From Bacteroidota bacterium (GTDB lineage: Bacteria; Bacteroidota; Bacteroidia; 2-12-FULL-35-15), in NCBI GenBank assembly GCA_016722565.1, contig JADKIU010000001.1, positions 744,001 to 808,000 on the forward strand: DNA of 64,000 bases. Direction: 5' to 3'. Shown here one piece after another: positions 34,073 through 41,950 of the stretch. Positions within the stretch are counted from its first letter, which is position 1; every line of letters starts with the position of its first letter. Both the position numbers and the translations under genes were made by a program. The notes under the pieces were generated by a model. That model did not search any database. It saw only the letters and a list, made by a program, of their open reading frames with translations, and was not told the DNA's origin.

Positions 34073-34696
34073 TTATTGTACATTGTAATATACACGGATG
34101 ATAGCTGTGTCTTTTAAAAAATCAATTTTACCGATAGAGATGCGATTGATTTTAATTCCCATACGGCTTTCTAAATCTGCAATCAACTGAACACGCAACT
34201 CGGGCTTAATCATTTCAATGTTTTCATATTGAATGTTTTGTGAAACTTCTTTTTTCATAAAAATTGTCGTTTCCAAAGCAAATGTGAAGATGATGATGAT
34301 TAAATTGATGAAAGAAATTTCAATCCAATTTCCTTTGCTTAAGGCGGTGATTAATCCCATGGCAATTACTAAAAATAAGTATGTCATATCTTTTGTAGAG
34401 ATGCCTTCTGTGCGATAACGTAACATGGAAAATACTGCAAATAAACCGAATGCGGCTCCCATACTCATGTCTGATTTGTTTAAAATAAATGTAATTAAGA
34501 AGATGATGAGATTGAAAATGAATAATGTAAAAAAGTTTTCTCTGTTTTTATAGACAGGGAAATAGATGAATCGGATCAATATAAATACCGAAACTAAATT
34601 GATGCTTAGGCGAATAAAAAATTTAGGTCCAAGCTTTTCAAACAGCGTAAATCCTGTATTAATAGCGTCTTCAGTTAACTCTTGCAGTAGTACCAT
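34073..34696 (-). CDS. DUF4956 multi-pass membrane protein
   Basis: A 207-residue inner-membrane protein with four predicted helices (about residues 25-46, 54-70, 78-110, 116-142 including the hydrophobic INLIIIIFTFALE) and a soluble C-terminal domain of about 60 residues. The central signature is SMGAAFGLFAVFSMLRYRTEGIS, seen as SMGAAFGLFAVFSMLR with a following T-x-D-M-T-Y-L-F, which marks DUF4956. Its start overlaps the end of the VTC gene by 26 bases, implying coupled translation. DUF4956 genes recur beside VTC-domain and CotH genes in unrelated bacteria (established co-occurrence, recalled), so it may form the membrane part of a polyphosphate-making unit. Confidence 0.85.
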   Translation of the reverse strand: MVLLQELTEDAINTGFTLFEKLGPKFFIRLSINLVSVFILIRFIYFPVYKNRENFFTLFIFNLIIFLITFILNKSDMSMGAAFGLFAVFSMLRYRTEGISTKDMTYLFLVIAMGLITALSKGNWIEISFINLIIIIFTFALETTIFMKKEVSQNIQYENIEMIKPELRVQLIADLESRMGIKINRISIGKIDFLKDTAIIRVYYNVQ

Positions 34697-35438
34697 GTAA
34701 TGCTTTTTTTATTAAAATTAATTTTGGTTTAAAATTGTTGTGTTTTATTTTTCCAAATAAGTTGATAATTCCAAAACAATATTTGCTGATAGCACCTTCA
34801 CGAATGTGATATTTTTTCATGAGTTTCATAAATGCTGAAGTAATAGCTTTATCTTGTTTTACTTCTGCAATGACGATGTTTTCTATTGTTTTGTTTTGTT
34901 CGTTGTTTTTAAAAGTTAAATTCAAATCAATGGTTACTCGTTCGGGCGAATGTTTGTTTACAAAAGTAATTCGGGAATAATTCACCCAGATCTTAGCTTC
35001 CAAATTAGCTGGTTTTAAAGGCGTTTTGTCGGTGAGCAGGGCTTCCGCTTTTTCTTTAATAAATCCATCAATTTCTTTTTGTTTAACTCTGTCTTTTATT
35101 GTTCTTCCTTTATTGTTTTTAAATTTCACTTCAAAAAAATTCAATTCAGATTCAACATATTTTCTGAACCGTATTTTAAATCTGCTAGGCTTGCCGCGGT
35201 GGTGTGAATGATATAAGTCAAAATCTTTGGTGTCGAAATAAAGTGATTCATATCTGCTTATTTTATTCCCATTTACATCCAATACTTTGTAATCATTCTT
35301 TAGCTGATTTAAAAATTCAGGAAGCTGATCAAATTTGAATACAAATTTTGTATCTGTTCGGTCCATCAACTTCACGCTGTCCATCTCCTTTAGGGTGATG
35401 GGTTCAAACTCATTCAGTATTTTATTTAATTCGTTCAA
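34671..35438 (-). CDS. VTC-domain polyphosphate polymerase
   Basis: A 255-residue protein made almost only of a VTC catalytic domain (tunnel-shaped TTM fold) that makes polyphosphate from ATP in the yeast Vtc4 homologue. Residues matching the tunnel are seen in order: RTDTKFVFK, YESLYFDTKDF, KIRFRKY, FEVKFKNNKGRTIK, the Arg in NYSRITF and the Glu/Lys pair in VIAEVKQDK. The usual Vtc SPX domain and membrane helices are absent; the overlapping DUF4956 gene could supply the membrane part. It sits 4 bases after the upstream repeat-protein gene. Polyphosphate synthesis is inferred from the family and conserved residues, not shown. Confidence 0.88.
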   Translation of the reverse strand: MNELNKILNEFEPITLKEMDSVKLMDRTDTKFVFKFDQLPEFLNQLKNDYKVLDVNGNKISRYESLYFDTKDFDLYHSHHRGKPSRFKIRFRKYVESELNFFEVKFKNNKGRTIKDRVKQKEIDGFIKEKAEALLTDKTPLKPANLEAKIWVNYSRITFVNKHSPERVTIDLNLTFKNNEQNKTIENIVIAEVKQDKAITSAFMKLMKKYHIREGAISKYCFGIINLFGKIKHNNFKPKLILIKKALHGTTARVN

Positions 35439-35442
35439 AATT

Positions 35443-36012
35443 TTAGTACTCGTAAGTGTATTTCTTTATTGAAATCACTGTGCCATTTCCATCGGTTGTT
35501 TTCTTCTCGGTTTTTAATCCGTTTTTATCGTAGGCATAAATTGATTTTTTTATCATTTTGCCGGAGGCATCCATCGTGATTTCATAGGAGCGATCCCCTT
35601 TGGCATTGTACCCATGTTGTGTTTTTTCAATTAGCTTCCCGTGAGCATCATAGGTTGTTTCAACTGTTTTATCTTTATTTGAATTGTATTCGGTGGTAAT
35701 TTTCTTTTTAGCATTGCCTTTTTCATCAAACACAATTTCTTCCACTACATCATTGTTTTTGTTGTAGGTATGTGCTTCTTTCTTTTTAATCGATCCGTCT
35801 TTGTTGTATTCCACCAGTTCAATTACATTGCCGGCATTGTCAAATTTTTGATAGGAGTCGGTTCTTGATTTTTCATTGCCGTCAACGGTTTCTGTAACAA
35901 CGGTTGTGCTAGCTTTGATTTTTAATTTTTTTACATCTTTTTTACTTTGAGCGATAGCTGCGAAGTTAAAAAGTGCAAATAGTAAAGTAGTTGAAATTAT
36001 TTTATTTGTCAT
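35443..36012 (-). CDS. exported protein with about 20-residue YD-like repeats
   Basis: A 189-residue protein with a signal peptide (about 1-21, ending IAQS). The rest consists of about seven tandem repeats of roughly 20 residues of the form D-x-x-G-N-x-x-x-x-x-x-Y-N-x-x-G-x-x-x-x, for example YQKFDNAGNVIELVEYN and TYDAHGKLIEKTQHGYN. This resembles YwqK/RHS-type beta-hairpin repeats that form solenoids. It is very Lys-rich, which would suit binding of a polyanion, but that is only a guess. It lies between the prealbumin-like lipoproteins and the VTC gene with 4- and 10-base gaps. Confidence 0.75.
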   Translation of the reverse strand: MTNKIISTTLLFALFNFAAIAQSKKDVKKLKIKASTTVVTETVDGNEKSRTDSYQKFDNAGNVIELVEYNKDGSIKKKEAHTYNKNNDVVEEIVFDEKGNAKKKITTEYNSNKDKTVETTYDAHGKLIEKTQHGYNAKGDRSYEITMDASGKMIKKSIYAYDKNGLKTEKKTTDGNGTVISIKKYTYEY

Positions 36013-36021
36013 GGTATTCTG

Positions 36022-36423
36022 TTATTGTGTTATTTCAATTGTGCCGGCATCAACGGTTTGTTTTTTCTTTGTGATATCCACTTCAACTTGCACGGCTACT
36101 CGTGATACAGATAATGAAGGGCCGGTTGAATAAGCATAAATTGTGTATTTGCCGGGACGTAAATACTTAAATTCATAAACACCATCCGGGTTGGTTTCTA
36201 CCCTGTCGCCATACGTTTCGTCATCGCCATAAACGATATAAACGTCTTCGTAAGCACCGGCAAATTCCCCAATAACAAGTGTTCCGAACGTGTTGTAACG
36301 TTTAATCCAAATTTTTCCTGTAATAGATGCTTGTCCGCCTTCTCCTTCCTCTTTTTTGCAAGAAGAGATGCTGAATAAGCTGAAGATAAATAATGAAAGA
36401 AATGATAGTTTTAAAATTTTCAT
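36022..36423 (-). CDS. prealbumin-like lipoprotein (copy 2)
   Basis: A 133-residue lipoprotein: signal with lipobox S-I-S-S-C (C22), then a Glu/Gly linker EEGEGGQ and one beta-sandwich domain beginning ASITGKIWIKRYNT, with the Y-x-x-V-Y-I-V-Y-G-D-D-E block, then P-D-G-V-Y-E-F-K-Y-L-R-P-G-K-Y-T-I-Y-A-Y, the signature of the CNA-B/prealbumin-like (carboxypeptidase regulatory) fold. It is a clear paralogue of the gene immediately upstream (16 bases away). Such domains usually act as stalks or binding modules. It is part of the tightly packed minus-strand block. Confidence 0.78.
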   Translation of the reverse strand: MKILKLSFLSLFIFSLFSISSCKKEEGEGGQASITGKIWIKRYNTFGTLVIGEFAGAYEDVYIVYGDDETYGDRVETNPDGVYEFKYLRPGKYTIYAYSTGPSLSVSRVAVQVEVDITKKKQTVDAGTIEITQ

Positions 36424-36438
36424 TTTGAAAAAGATTAA

Positions 36439-36867
36439 TTAGTTTAAGATTGTTAACGTTCCTGCATCCACTGTTTCTTTTTTGTTTCCGATTGTTACAG
36501 AAACATCTACTGTTTTAATTCCTGATCCGTAAAAGAAGGATGCTCTTGTAGTGTCTTTCGATTGAACGTAAATTTTATAATCGCCTTTACGCAAATATTT
36601 AAATTCAAAAACGCCATCCGGGCTCGATTTTACTTTGTTTCCGTAACTCACATCGTCACCATAGATGATGTATACATCTTTGTCGGCACCGGCAAATTCT
36701 CCTTTAAACGTATACGTGTCGGCCATGTTGTTGAGCGTGCTGTAGTTTTCTACCCAAATTTTCCCTTTGATAGTAGCTTGTCCGCCTTCGCCTTCCGGTT
36801 TATTACAAGAAGAAATTGCGAATGCTGCAAGTGCAGCAAATGTAAAGAGTGCTGTTTTTTTATACAT
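36439..36867 (-). CDS. prealbumin-like lipoprotein (copy 1)
   Basis: A 142-residue lipoprotein when started at the Met at 36867, which places lipobox A-I-S-S-C with C21; the upstream Met at 36894 adds residues unlike a signal peptide. The mature domain EGEGGQATIKGKIWVENYST, VYIIYGDDVSYG, DGVFEFKYLRKGDYKIYV is nearly the same as in the downstream copy, and both end in K-K-E/Q-T-V-D-A-G-T-L/I. The conserved G-D-D and acidic loop may bind a metal. Tandem duplication inside an operon is evident. Confidence 0.76.
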   Translation of the reverse strand: MYKKTALFTFAALAAFAISSCNKPEGEGGQATIKGKIWVENYSTLNNMADTYTFKGEFAGADKDVYIIYGDDVSYGNKVKSSPDGVFEFKYLRKGDYKIYVQSKDTTRASFFYGSGIKTVDVSVTIGNKKETVDAGTLTILN

Positions 36868-36983
36868 GTTGGTATTGGTTAAAATAGACTTCATTTTTAG
36901 TTGTTAAGAAAATGTTATTGCAATGTAAAAATAATTTATGTTTTGTAATTTAATTCATGGTATTAATATGAACAAATTGATTT

Positions 36984-39900
36984 TTAGTTCGATTTTCCTC
37001 TCACCAATTTGACAGTTTTAGTAAAATCCTTTGTTTTTAATTCAATAAAATACATTCCTTGTGCTAATGCTAAACCATTGGTGTCATAATTAAATGTATA
37101 GCTTCCTTCTGGGTGGAAGGTGTCAGGAGAAATGATGGTTGCAATTTCCTGGCCAATTATTGAATAAAGTTTAACACTCACTTGCATGCTTTTTGGCAGT
37201 TGGAAGTTGATGGTAATGTTGTTACTAAATGGATTTGGATATACATTTAAACCAAGTTCTAAAATGTCAAAGTGCGCTTTGAAAACATCGTTTGAGTCAA
37301 TGTTGAGTGTTATACTCGCTGTAGAGTCGTTCGTTAGAAGATTGCTATTTGCTTCCCAATACTTGAATTCATAACCTGGGTTTGCAATGGCGGTGATGGT
37401 TACAGGAACACCATCAAAGTAGACTCCTGTCCACGGAAGGGATTCCGGAGTAATCGTGCTGATCTTTATTTTACCTGCACCGGCAGGTACTGCGTCCAAT
37501 GTAACATCTACTTGTTTGGTAAGAGCAAATTGACTTTGTATTTGATCTCTGGCAAATCCGATTCGGTTGGTAGCAAAAAGCATTAACGAGTCAATTTCAT
37601 ACTCCCATTCTGTTACATTGGCTGCTGGTCCAATTAATCCGCCCCAAAAGCTCCCACCCCAGCGGTTAAAATGTCGAGGCATTTCAGGTAACATTTCATC
37701 ATGCATTGCATCAACATTTTCTTGCATGGTGCTTGGCAAAAAGATGGTATTCATTAAATCAGCATAGCGGTCGACAAAATAATTTTTGAATTCGGTGTTT
37801 TCAAGCAACCCTGATAACATCGTTGAATGCGGATTTGGAGTTACAGGATTGATGGCTACATCTAAAAAGTCGGTGCTCACTGCTCCGCCCCAAGCCGCAG
37901 CAAAACCCAACGATAGATCGGTATCCCATAAAACATAACGCCATTTCCCTACGGGATTATTAGGGCGCCAGAATTTGATGTTATTCGTATAGCTACCCAG
38001 CCAGTCTATATTTAGAATATACGTTTCGGTAATGAAGTAATCACAAAAATTTTCGATATCCAACATGCTTTTTGCGGTGTTATAATTTGCAGGAATCGAC
38101 ATATCATTTGCGCCAATCCAGCTGGACATATTTAGAAATGCAGTATTGCTGCCTTCGATAATACTCCCGTCAAATTGAAGAAAGTCGATGTGTTCAGCAG
38201 GAATACCGCTATTGTTTTCAATATAGTCTTTGTCTTGTTTTTCACGAAGCTCATAAACACCCCAATAGTCGCCATTAATGAAAAGTACACACGGTCTTCC
38301 ATCCATAATATCGAGGTTCGTACTTTTTTGCGCATTTTTTTGGTTGAATCGATCTCGCATATGACATTTATTCCAATCGGAGCCGGCATTACGAATGTTG
38401 AACGATTTGTATTGGGTGATGTATGGTTTGTCGGGGAATAAAGGGTAATCAATGGTTTCACCTTTGTAGTTTTCTCGGGTGCGCACAGCAAATCCACGTT
38501 GAGGCCAGGCTTTTGAATAATTACCTTGAATAGCGATAGAGGAAGGTGTTTCAAAACCTAGTATTCCATTAGGGTCAAAATATTCAATGTTGGCAGGTCG
38601 TTCCCATCCTTGCCAAAAGTTCGCCCCTTGAAATGGAACGTTTACGGTATCAGCATTGGGTCCCATTACATAAATTCCATAGTAATAATCGAAGAGATTG
38701 TAAGGGTCGCTGGTTAGGGAAACAACAGGTAATTCAATGTTTTCATTAATGAAATAAGTATTCGTGATAATTTCACTTGGTAATTGGAGTGGGTCGCTAG
38801 AGTAGGTGCGTGCTCTTACCACTCTGGTAGAGTCAATGATAATTGGTCCGGTGAACAAGGCGCTTGTTTGGTCGGGATCTTTTCCGTCCAAGGTATATCT
38901 CACCAATCCTGTAGGCGATGAGATGCTTAGTGTTTGAGGTGCGCTATAAAATCCAGCTCCCAATGAAAACGAAGGTTTGGACAAATAATTTGTGTAAAAA
39001 GCTGACGTGTTATTTGTTGTATCAGGAGTAGGTGAATCAAAGTAATACCAATTATTTGCCCCATTTGGACGTCTTCCAAAGGTATTGTTCAACTGCATAT
39101 CGCCAATGATATGTTGGTCCGCAATTGCTCCGGTTGCATATTTTAAAATAAGTTCTTGTCCTGTACTATTTAAATTAAAGCTTGTATGTAGGTTTACGGT
39201 TGCTGCAAAAGGGAAATAGGTAATATTTGTATCGTTTACCCCAATTAAAAAATAGGGAATCATGGAAAGGTCATCCGTACCGCTGGAAAAATTATGCACT
39301 TGTACGCTAAAAACATTTAATCCGGGTTTGATGGCTGAATCAACCAATTCCGGAGAAACGAAATAGGCAGCAGAAAAATTACCGGTGGAATAAACGGTTG
39401 CTTCATGTTCATCATACGCCCAAGTGTTATAGTTTGGACGATCTCCATAAACGCCAACATTTGCTCGAGCAATTTCAACGCCATTTAAATAAGCAACAAA
39501 ACCATCATCAAAATCCAAAAAGAGTAAAGCAGTTGGAATGATGCTTGTGTCGGCAATCGTAAAGCTTGTTCGCATAAAGACAGAACTGATTGGAGGTGTT
39601 ACGGTGCTGTCGTCACCATCACCATATCCAATGCCACCCATTCCGCTTAGCCAAGAAGCATCATTAAAGGTGATGTCTGTCCAGGTAGGAGGCGGGTTAG
39701 AAACACCCAAATAGTATTTCCATGTTAGTTGCGGATATACCGGCACTTCCCAATGATCGAAATAAGCGTTTCTGTTTTTCTTGGAGCAAAATACAGTGAG
39801 ATAGTCGTTTCCTTTGATGGTGATATTGGGAAATGTCCAAGATTTTGTTTTGCCGTTTTCAATGGGATTGATAGTATACCCTTGCATATTGATGGGCGTA

Positions 39901-40070
39901 GAAGAGGTATTGTAAAATTCAATCCAGTCTTCTTGGTCACCATCTTCATCCAAGTATGTGGATACACTGGCGCTGGAAACTTCATTAATGACTACCTGCG
40001 CATTTATTGAAGTTGTAAAAAAGACTAAAAATAAAAAGCTAAAACGGAGTAGATTGCCGAACATAGACAT
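36984..40070 (-). CDS. large secreted CotH-family kinase with lamin-tail and InlB-like domains, T9SS cargo
   Basis: A 1028-residue exported protein. Signal peptide about 1-25; lamin-tail domain about 26-115 (VVINEVSSAS, DWIEFYNTSS); a beta-sandwich about 120-290; a chitobiase/hexosaminidase C-terminal-like segment about 370-450 (VRYTLDGKDPDQTSALF); a CotH kinase domain about 460-790; an InlB-type bacterial repeat about 880-945 (ITAIANPGYEFKYWEANS); and a type A sorting domain (LNVYPNPFSN ... VKLVRGKSN). In the CotH part NIDWLGSYTNN and LWDTDLSLGF carry the Asp/Asn residues expected for the catalytic and metal sites of CotH-type atypical kinases. CotH in Bacillus spores phosphorylates coat proteins. 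Here the target may be another surface protein; a cellulose/sugar-linked role is an alternative. Confidence 0.88.
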   Translation of the reverse strand: MSMFGNLLRFSFLFLVFFTTSINAQVVINEVSSASVSTYLDEDGDQEDWIEFYNTSSTPINMQGYTINPIENGKTKSWTFPNITIKGNDYLTVFCSKKNRNAYFDHWEVPVYPQLTWKYYLGVSNPPPTWTDITFNDASWLSGMGGIGYGDGDDSTVTPPISSVFMRTSFTIADTSIIPTALLFLDFDDGFVAYLNGVEIARANVGVYGDRPNYNTWAYDEHEATVYSTGNFSAAYFVSPELVDSAIKPGLNVFSVQVHNFSSGTDDLSMIPYFLIGVNDTNITYFPFAATVNLHTSFNLNSTGQELILKYATGAIADQHIIGDMQLNNTFGRRPNGANNWYYFDSPTPDTTNNTSAFYTNYLSKPSFSLGAGFYSAPQTLSISSPTGLVRYTLDGKDPDQTSALFTGPIIIDSTRVVRARTYSSDPLQLPSEIITNTYFINENIELPVVSLTSDPYNLFDYYYGIYVMGPNADTVNVPFQGANFWQGWERPANIEYFDPNGILGFETPSSIAIQGNYSKAWPQRGFAVRTRENYKGETIDYPLFPDKPYITQYKSFNIRNAGSDWNKCHMRDRFNQKNAQKSTNLDIMDGRPCVLFINGDYWGVYELREKQDKDYIENNSGIPAEHIDFLQFDGSIIEGSNTAFLNMSSWIGANDMSIPANYNTAKSMLDIENFCDYFITETYILNIDWLGSYTNNIKFWRPNNPVGKWRYVLWDTDLSLGFAAAWGGAVSTDFLDVAINPVTPNPHSTMLSGLLENTEFKNYFVDRYADLMNTIFLPSTMQENVDAMHDEMLPEMPRHFNRWGGSFWGGLIGPAANVTEWEYEIDSLMLFATNRIGFARDQIQSQFALTKQVDVTLDAVPAGAGKIKISTITPESLPWTGVYFDGVPVTITAIANPGYEFKYWEANSNLLTNDSTASITLNIDSNDVFKAHFDILELGLNVYPNPFSNNITINFQLPKSMQVSVKLYSIIGQEIATIISPDTFHPEGSYTFNYDTNGLALAQGMYFIELKTKDFTKTVKLVRGKSN

Positions 40071-40210
40071 TGTTAATTTAAAGTAAATTTAACACAAAAG
40101 GAGAGCGAATACAAGTGTTTTGAAATTTCTTTTCCTGTTTCATGATATTTGTCATTCGAATGTTCCTTCTTTGACGAATTGCCTGAGGATTCGTTTAGTT
40201 ACAATCGTTT

Positions 40211-40909
40211 TTATTTTTTAAAAATGGCATTAAAATCGGCTTCGTAACTGCTTCCAATCGGAATTTCTTTTCCTGCAATCGAAATGATTTTTTTTCGAAC
40301 GTTTTCTATCTTACTGAAAGGAATGATAAAAGAACGGTGCACGCGAATGAATTCTTTTGATGAAAGTTTTTCCATAATTCCTTTCATCGTCATTCGGGTG
40401 ACAATGGGTTTTGGATTGCTTTGTAAATGGATTTTTAAATAATCGTCTAATCCTTCAATCAAAACAATATCATTGATGGCAATTTTTATTAAGCTGTAGT
40501 CTGCTCGTACAAATAAGTATTGGTCGAGGTTCTTTTCTCCTATTCCGGTGCCTGCATTGTAAAGGTCGTTTGCTTTGTTTACGGCTTGTAAAAAACGTTC
40601 GTAGGTATAGGGTTTTAATAGGTAATCAACGGCATTTAAATTAAATCCTTCTACTGCAAATTCACTGTATGCGGTAGTGAAAATAACCATTGTATTTTGT
40701 TCAATTGACTTGTACAACTCAATCCCGGAAATCGAGGGCATGTTGATGTCTAAAAATAATAAATCGGTAGGGAATTTACTTAGGTGTTTCAACGCTTCAT
40801 TCGGCATCGAAAATGTTTTTTGTAATTCAATCAAACCGGTTTTTTCACAAAATTTCTCAATGATTTTAAGAGCCGGAACTTCATCGTCTATTGCAATTGC
40901 TTTTATCAT
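40211..40909 (-). CDS. LytTR-family response regulator
   Basis: A 232-residue two-component regulator. The receiver domain (1-120) has the acidic pair D8/D9 (AIDDE), the phosphorylated Asp in LLFLDINMP, T in FTTAYSE and K in LLKPYTYERF. The LytTR DNA-binding domain occupies about 140-230 (LFVRADYSLIKIAINDIVLIEGLDDYLKIHL, RVHRSFIIPFSKIENV), cited here in parts. Its start overlaps the stop of the kinase gene upstream by 4 bases, so both are made together. The proteins regulated by it are probably those of the surrounding block; LytTR sites would be expected in the 141-base gap before the large CotH gene or ahead of the first CotH gene. Confidence 0.92.
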   Translation of the reverse strand: MIKAIAIDDEVPALKIIEKFCEKTGLIELQKTFSMPNEALKHLSKFPTDLLFLDINMPSISGIELYKSIEQNTMVIFTTAYSEFAVEGFNLNAVDYLLKPYTYERFLQAVNKANDLYNAGTGIGEKNLDQYLFVRADYSLIKIAINDIVLIEGLDDYLKIHLQSNPKPIVTRMTMKGIMEKLSSKEFIRVHRSFIIPFSKIENVRKKIISIAGKEIPIGSSYEADFNAIFKK

Positions 40910-41907
40910 TTCAGGTCAATGGTTAGTGAAACAGTATATTCTTTATCTGAGTTGTCTATTATTAGTTTGTGTTTGCCGGGGTAAATCATCTGCAGTCGAT
41001 TTTTTGTATTTTCCACACCCACTCCGCTTTCTGATTCTTCACTACGCTGTACAAAAACTTTGTTGTTTTTTACGAATAGAAGTAATTGGTTTTCTGTAGT
41101 TTCAATATTGATTTTGATGATGGAGTTGTCTTCAGCATTTACACCATGTTTATACGCATTTTCAATAAATGGAATTAGAATCAATGGGGCAATCACTTTG
41201 TTTTTGTGATCCCCTGTGATGGTGCATTCAAATTGAATAAAATTGCCAAAGCGAATTTGTTGGAGTTCAATAAAATTTTCGATGTATTCGATTTCTTTTT
41301 CCAGACGAACGTAGTCGTTCGAGCTTTCGCTTAAAACATAGCGCATCATATTAGACAGCTTCACAATGGAGGATGCAACATTGTCGGACTGAACAATTGC
41401 TAACGAATAGATGCTGTTTAATGTGTTGAACAAAAAGTGAGGATTGATCTGAGCTTTTAGGTAGGCCAACTCGGCATCTAGTTTTTCTTTTTCAGATAAT
41501 TTTAATCGGATATTGATTTTTAGCATTAATGAAAAAACAAAAACAATTAAAAACTGAAACAATCGAATTTTTAATTCTCGAATGAAAAATGTATCAAAGG
41601 AGTTGCTGTTAAAGTTTGTTGAAGGGATTGCTGCAATGGGTAAGGCAAAAATTAAAACAAAGGAAATAAAGTTGATGACTGAAAATGGAAAATATTTTTT
41701 TTCGAAATAGAGTTTCGGAATTAATACAAGATAACTAAAATAGAAATAAGGTATAAGAATGATTGAGAAGAGTAAATCGCGCTGAAATCCTTTTGCATGA
41801 ATAAAATCAAAATCCAATGAAAGGTCAGGAGAAAAAATAATTGGAAGTGCTAAAAAAATAGCACATCCTAATAAGTGGACAACAACCTGATTGGTTTTTT
41901 TATTCAT
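40906..41907 (-). CDS. LytS/YehU-type sensor histidine kinase
   Basis: A 333-residue membrane histidine kinase. Four hydrophobic helices occupy about residues 8-140 (for example LLGCAIFLALPIIF and DLLFSIILIPYFYFSYLVLI), followed by the His_kinase domain with the phosphorylated His in AQINPHFLFNTLNSIYSLA and a C-terminal ATPase domain with PLILIPFIENAYKHGV and GVGVENTKNRLQMIYPG. The sensor region has no large extracytoplasmic domain, so the signal is likely in the membrane. It is encoded with its LytTR partner, between the two CotH genes. Confidence 0.92.
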   Translation of the reverse strand: MNKKTNQVVVHLLGCAIFLALPIIFSPDLSLDFDFIHAKGFQRDLLFSIILIPYFYFSYLVLIPKLYFEKKYFPFSVINFISFVLIFALPIAAIPSTNFNSNSFDTFFIRELKIRLFQFLIVFVFSLMLKINIRLKLSEKEKLDAELAYLKAQINPHFLFNTLNSIYSLAIVQSDNVASSIVKLSNMMRYVLSESSNDYVRLEKEIEYIENFIELQQIRFGNFIQFECTITGDHKNKVIAPLILIPFIENAYKHGVNAEDNSIIKINIETTENQLLLFVKNNKVFVQRSEESESGVGVENTKNRLQMIYPGKHKLIIDNSDKEYTVSLTIDLK

Positions 41908-41950
41908 TTCAACAAATGTAAATTAATTTAGAAATGAATTCAATGCTTTT

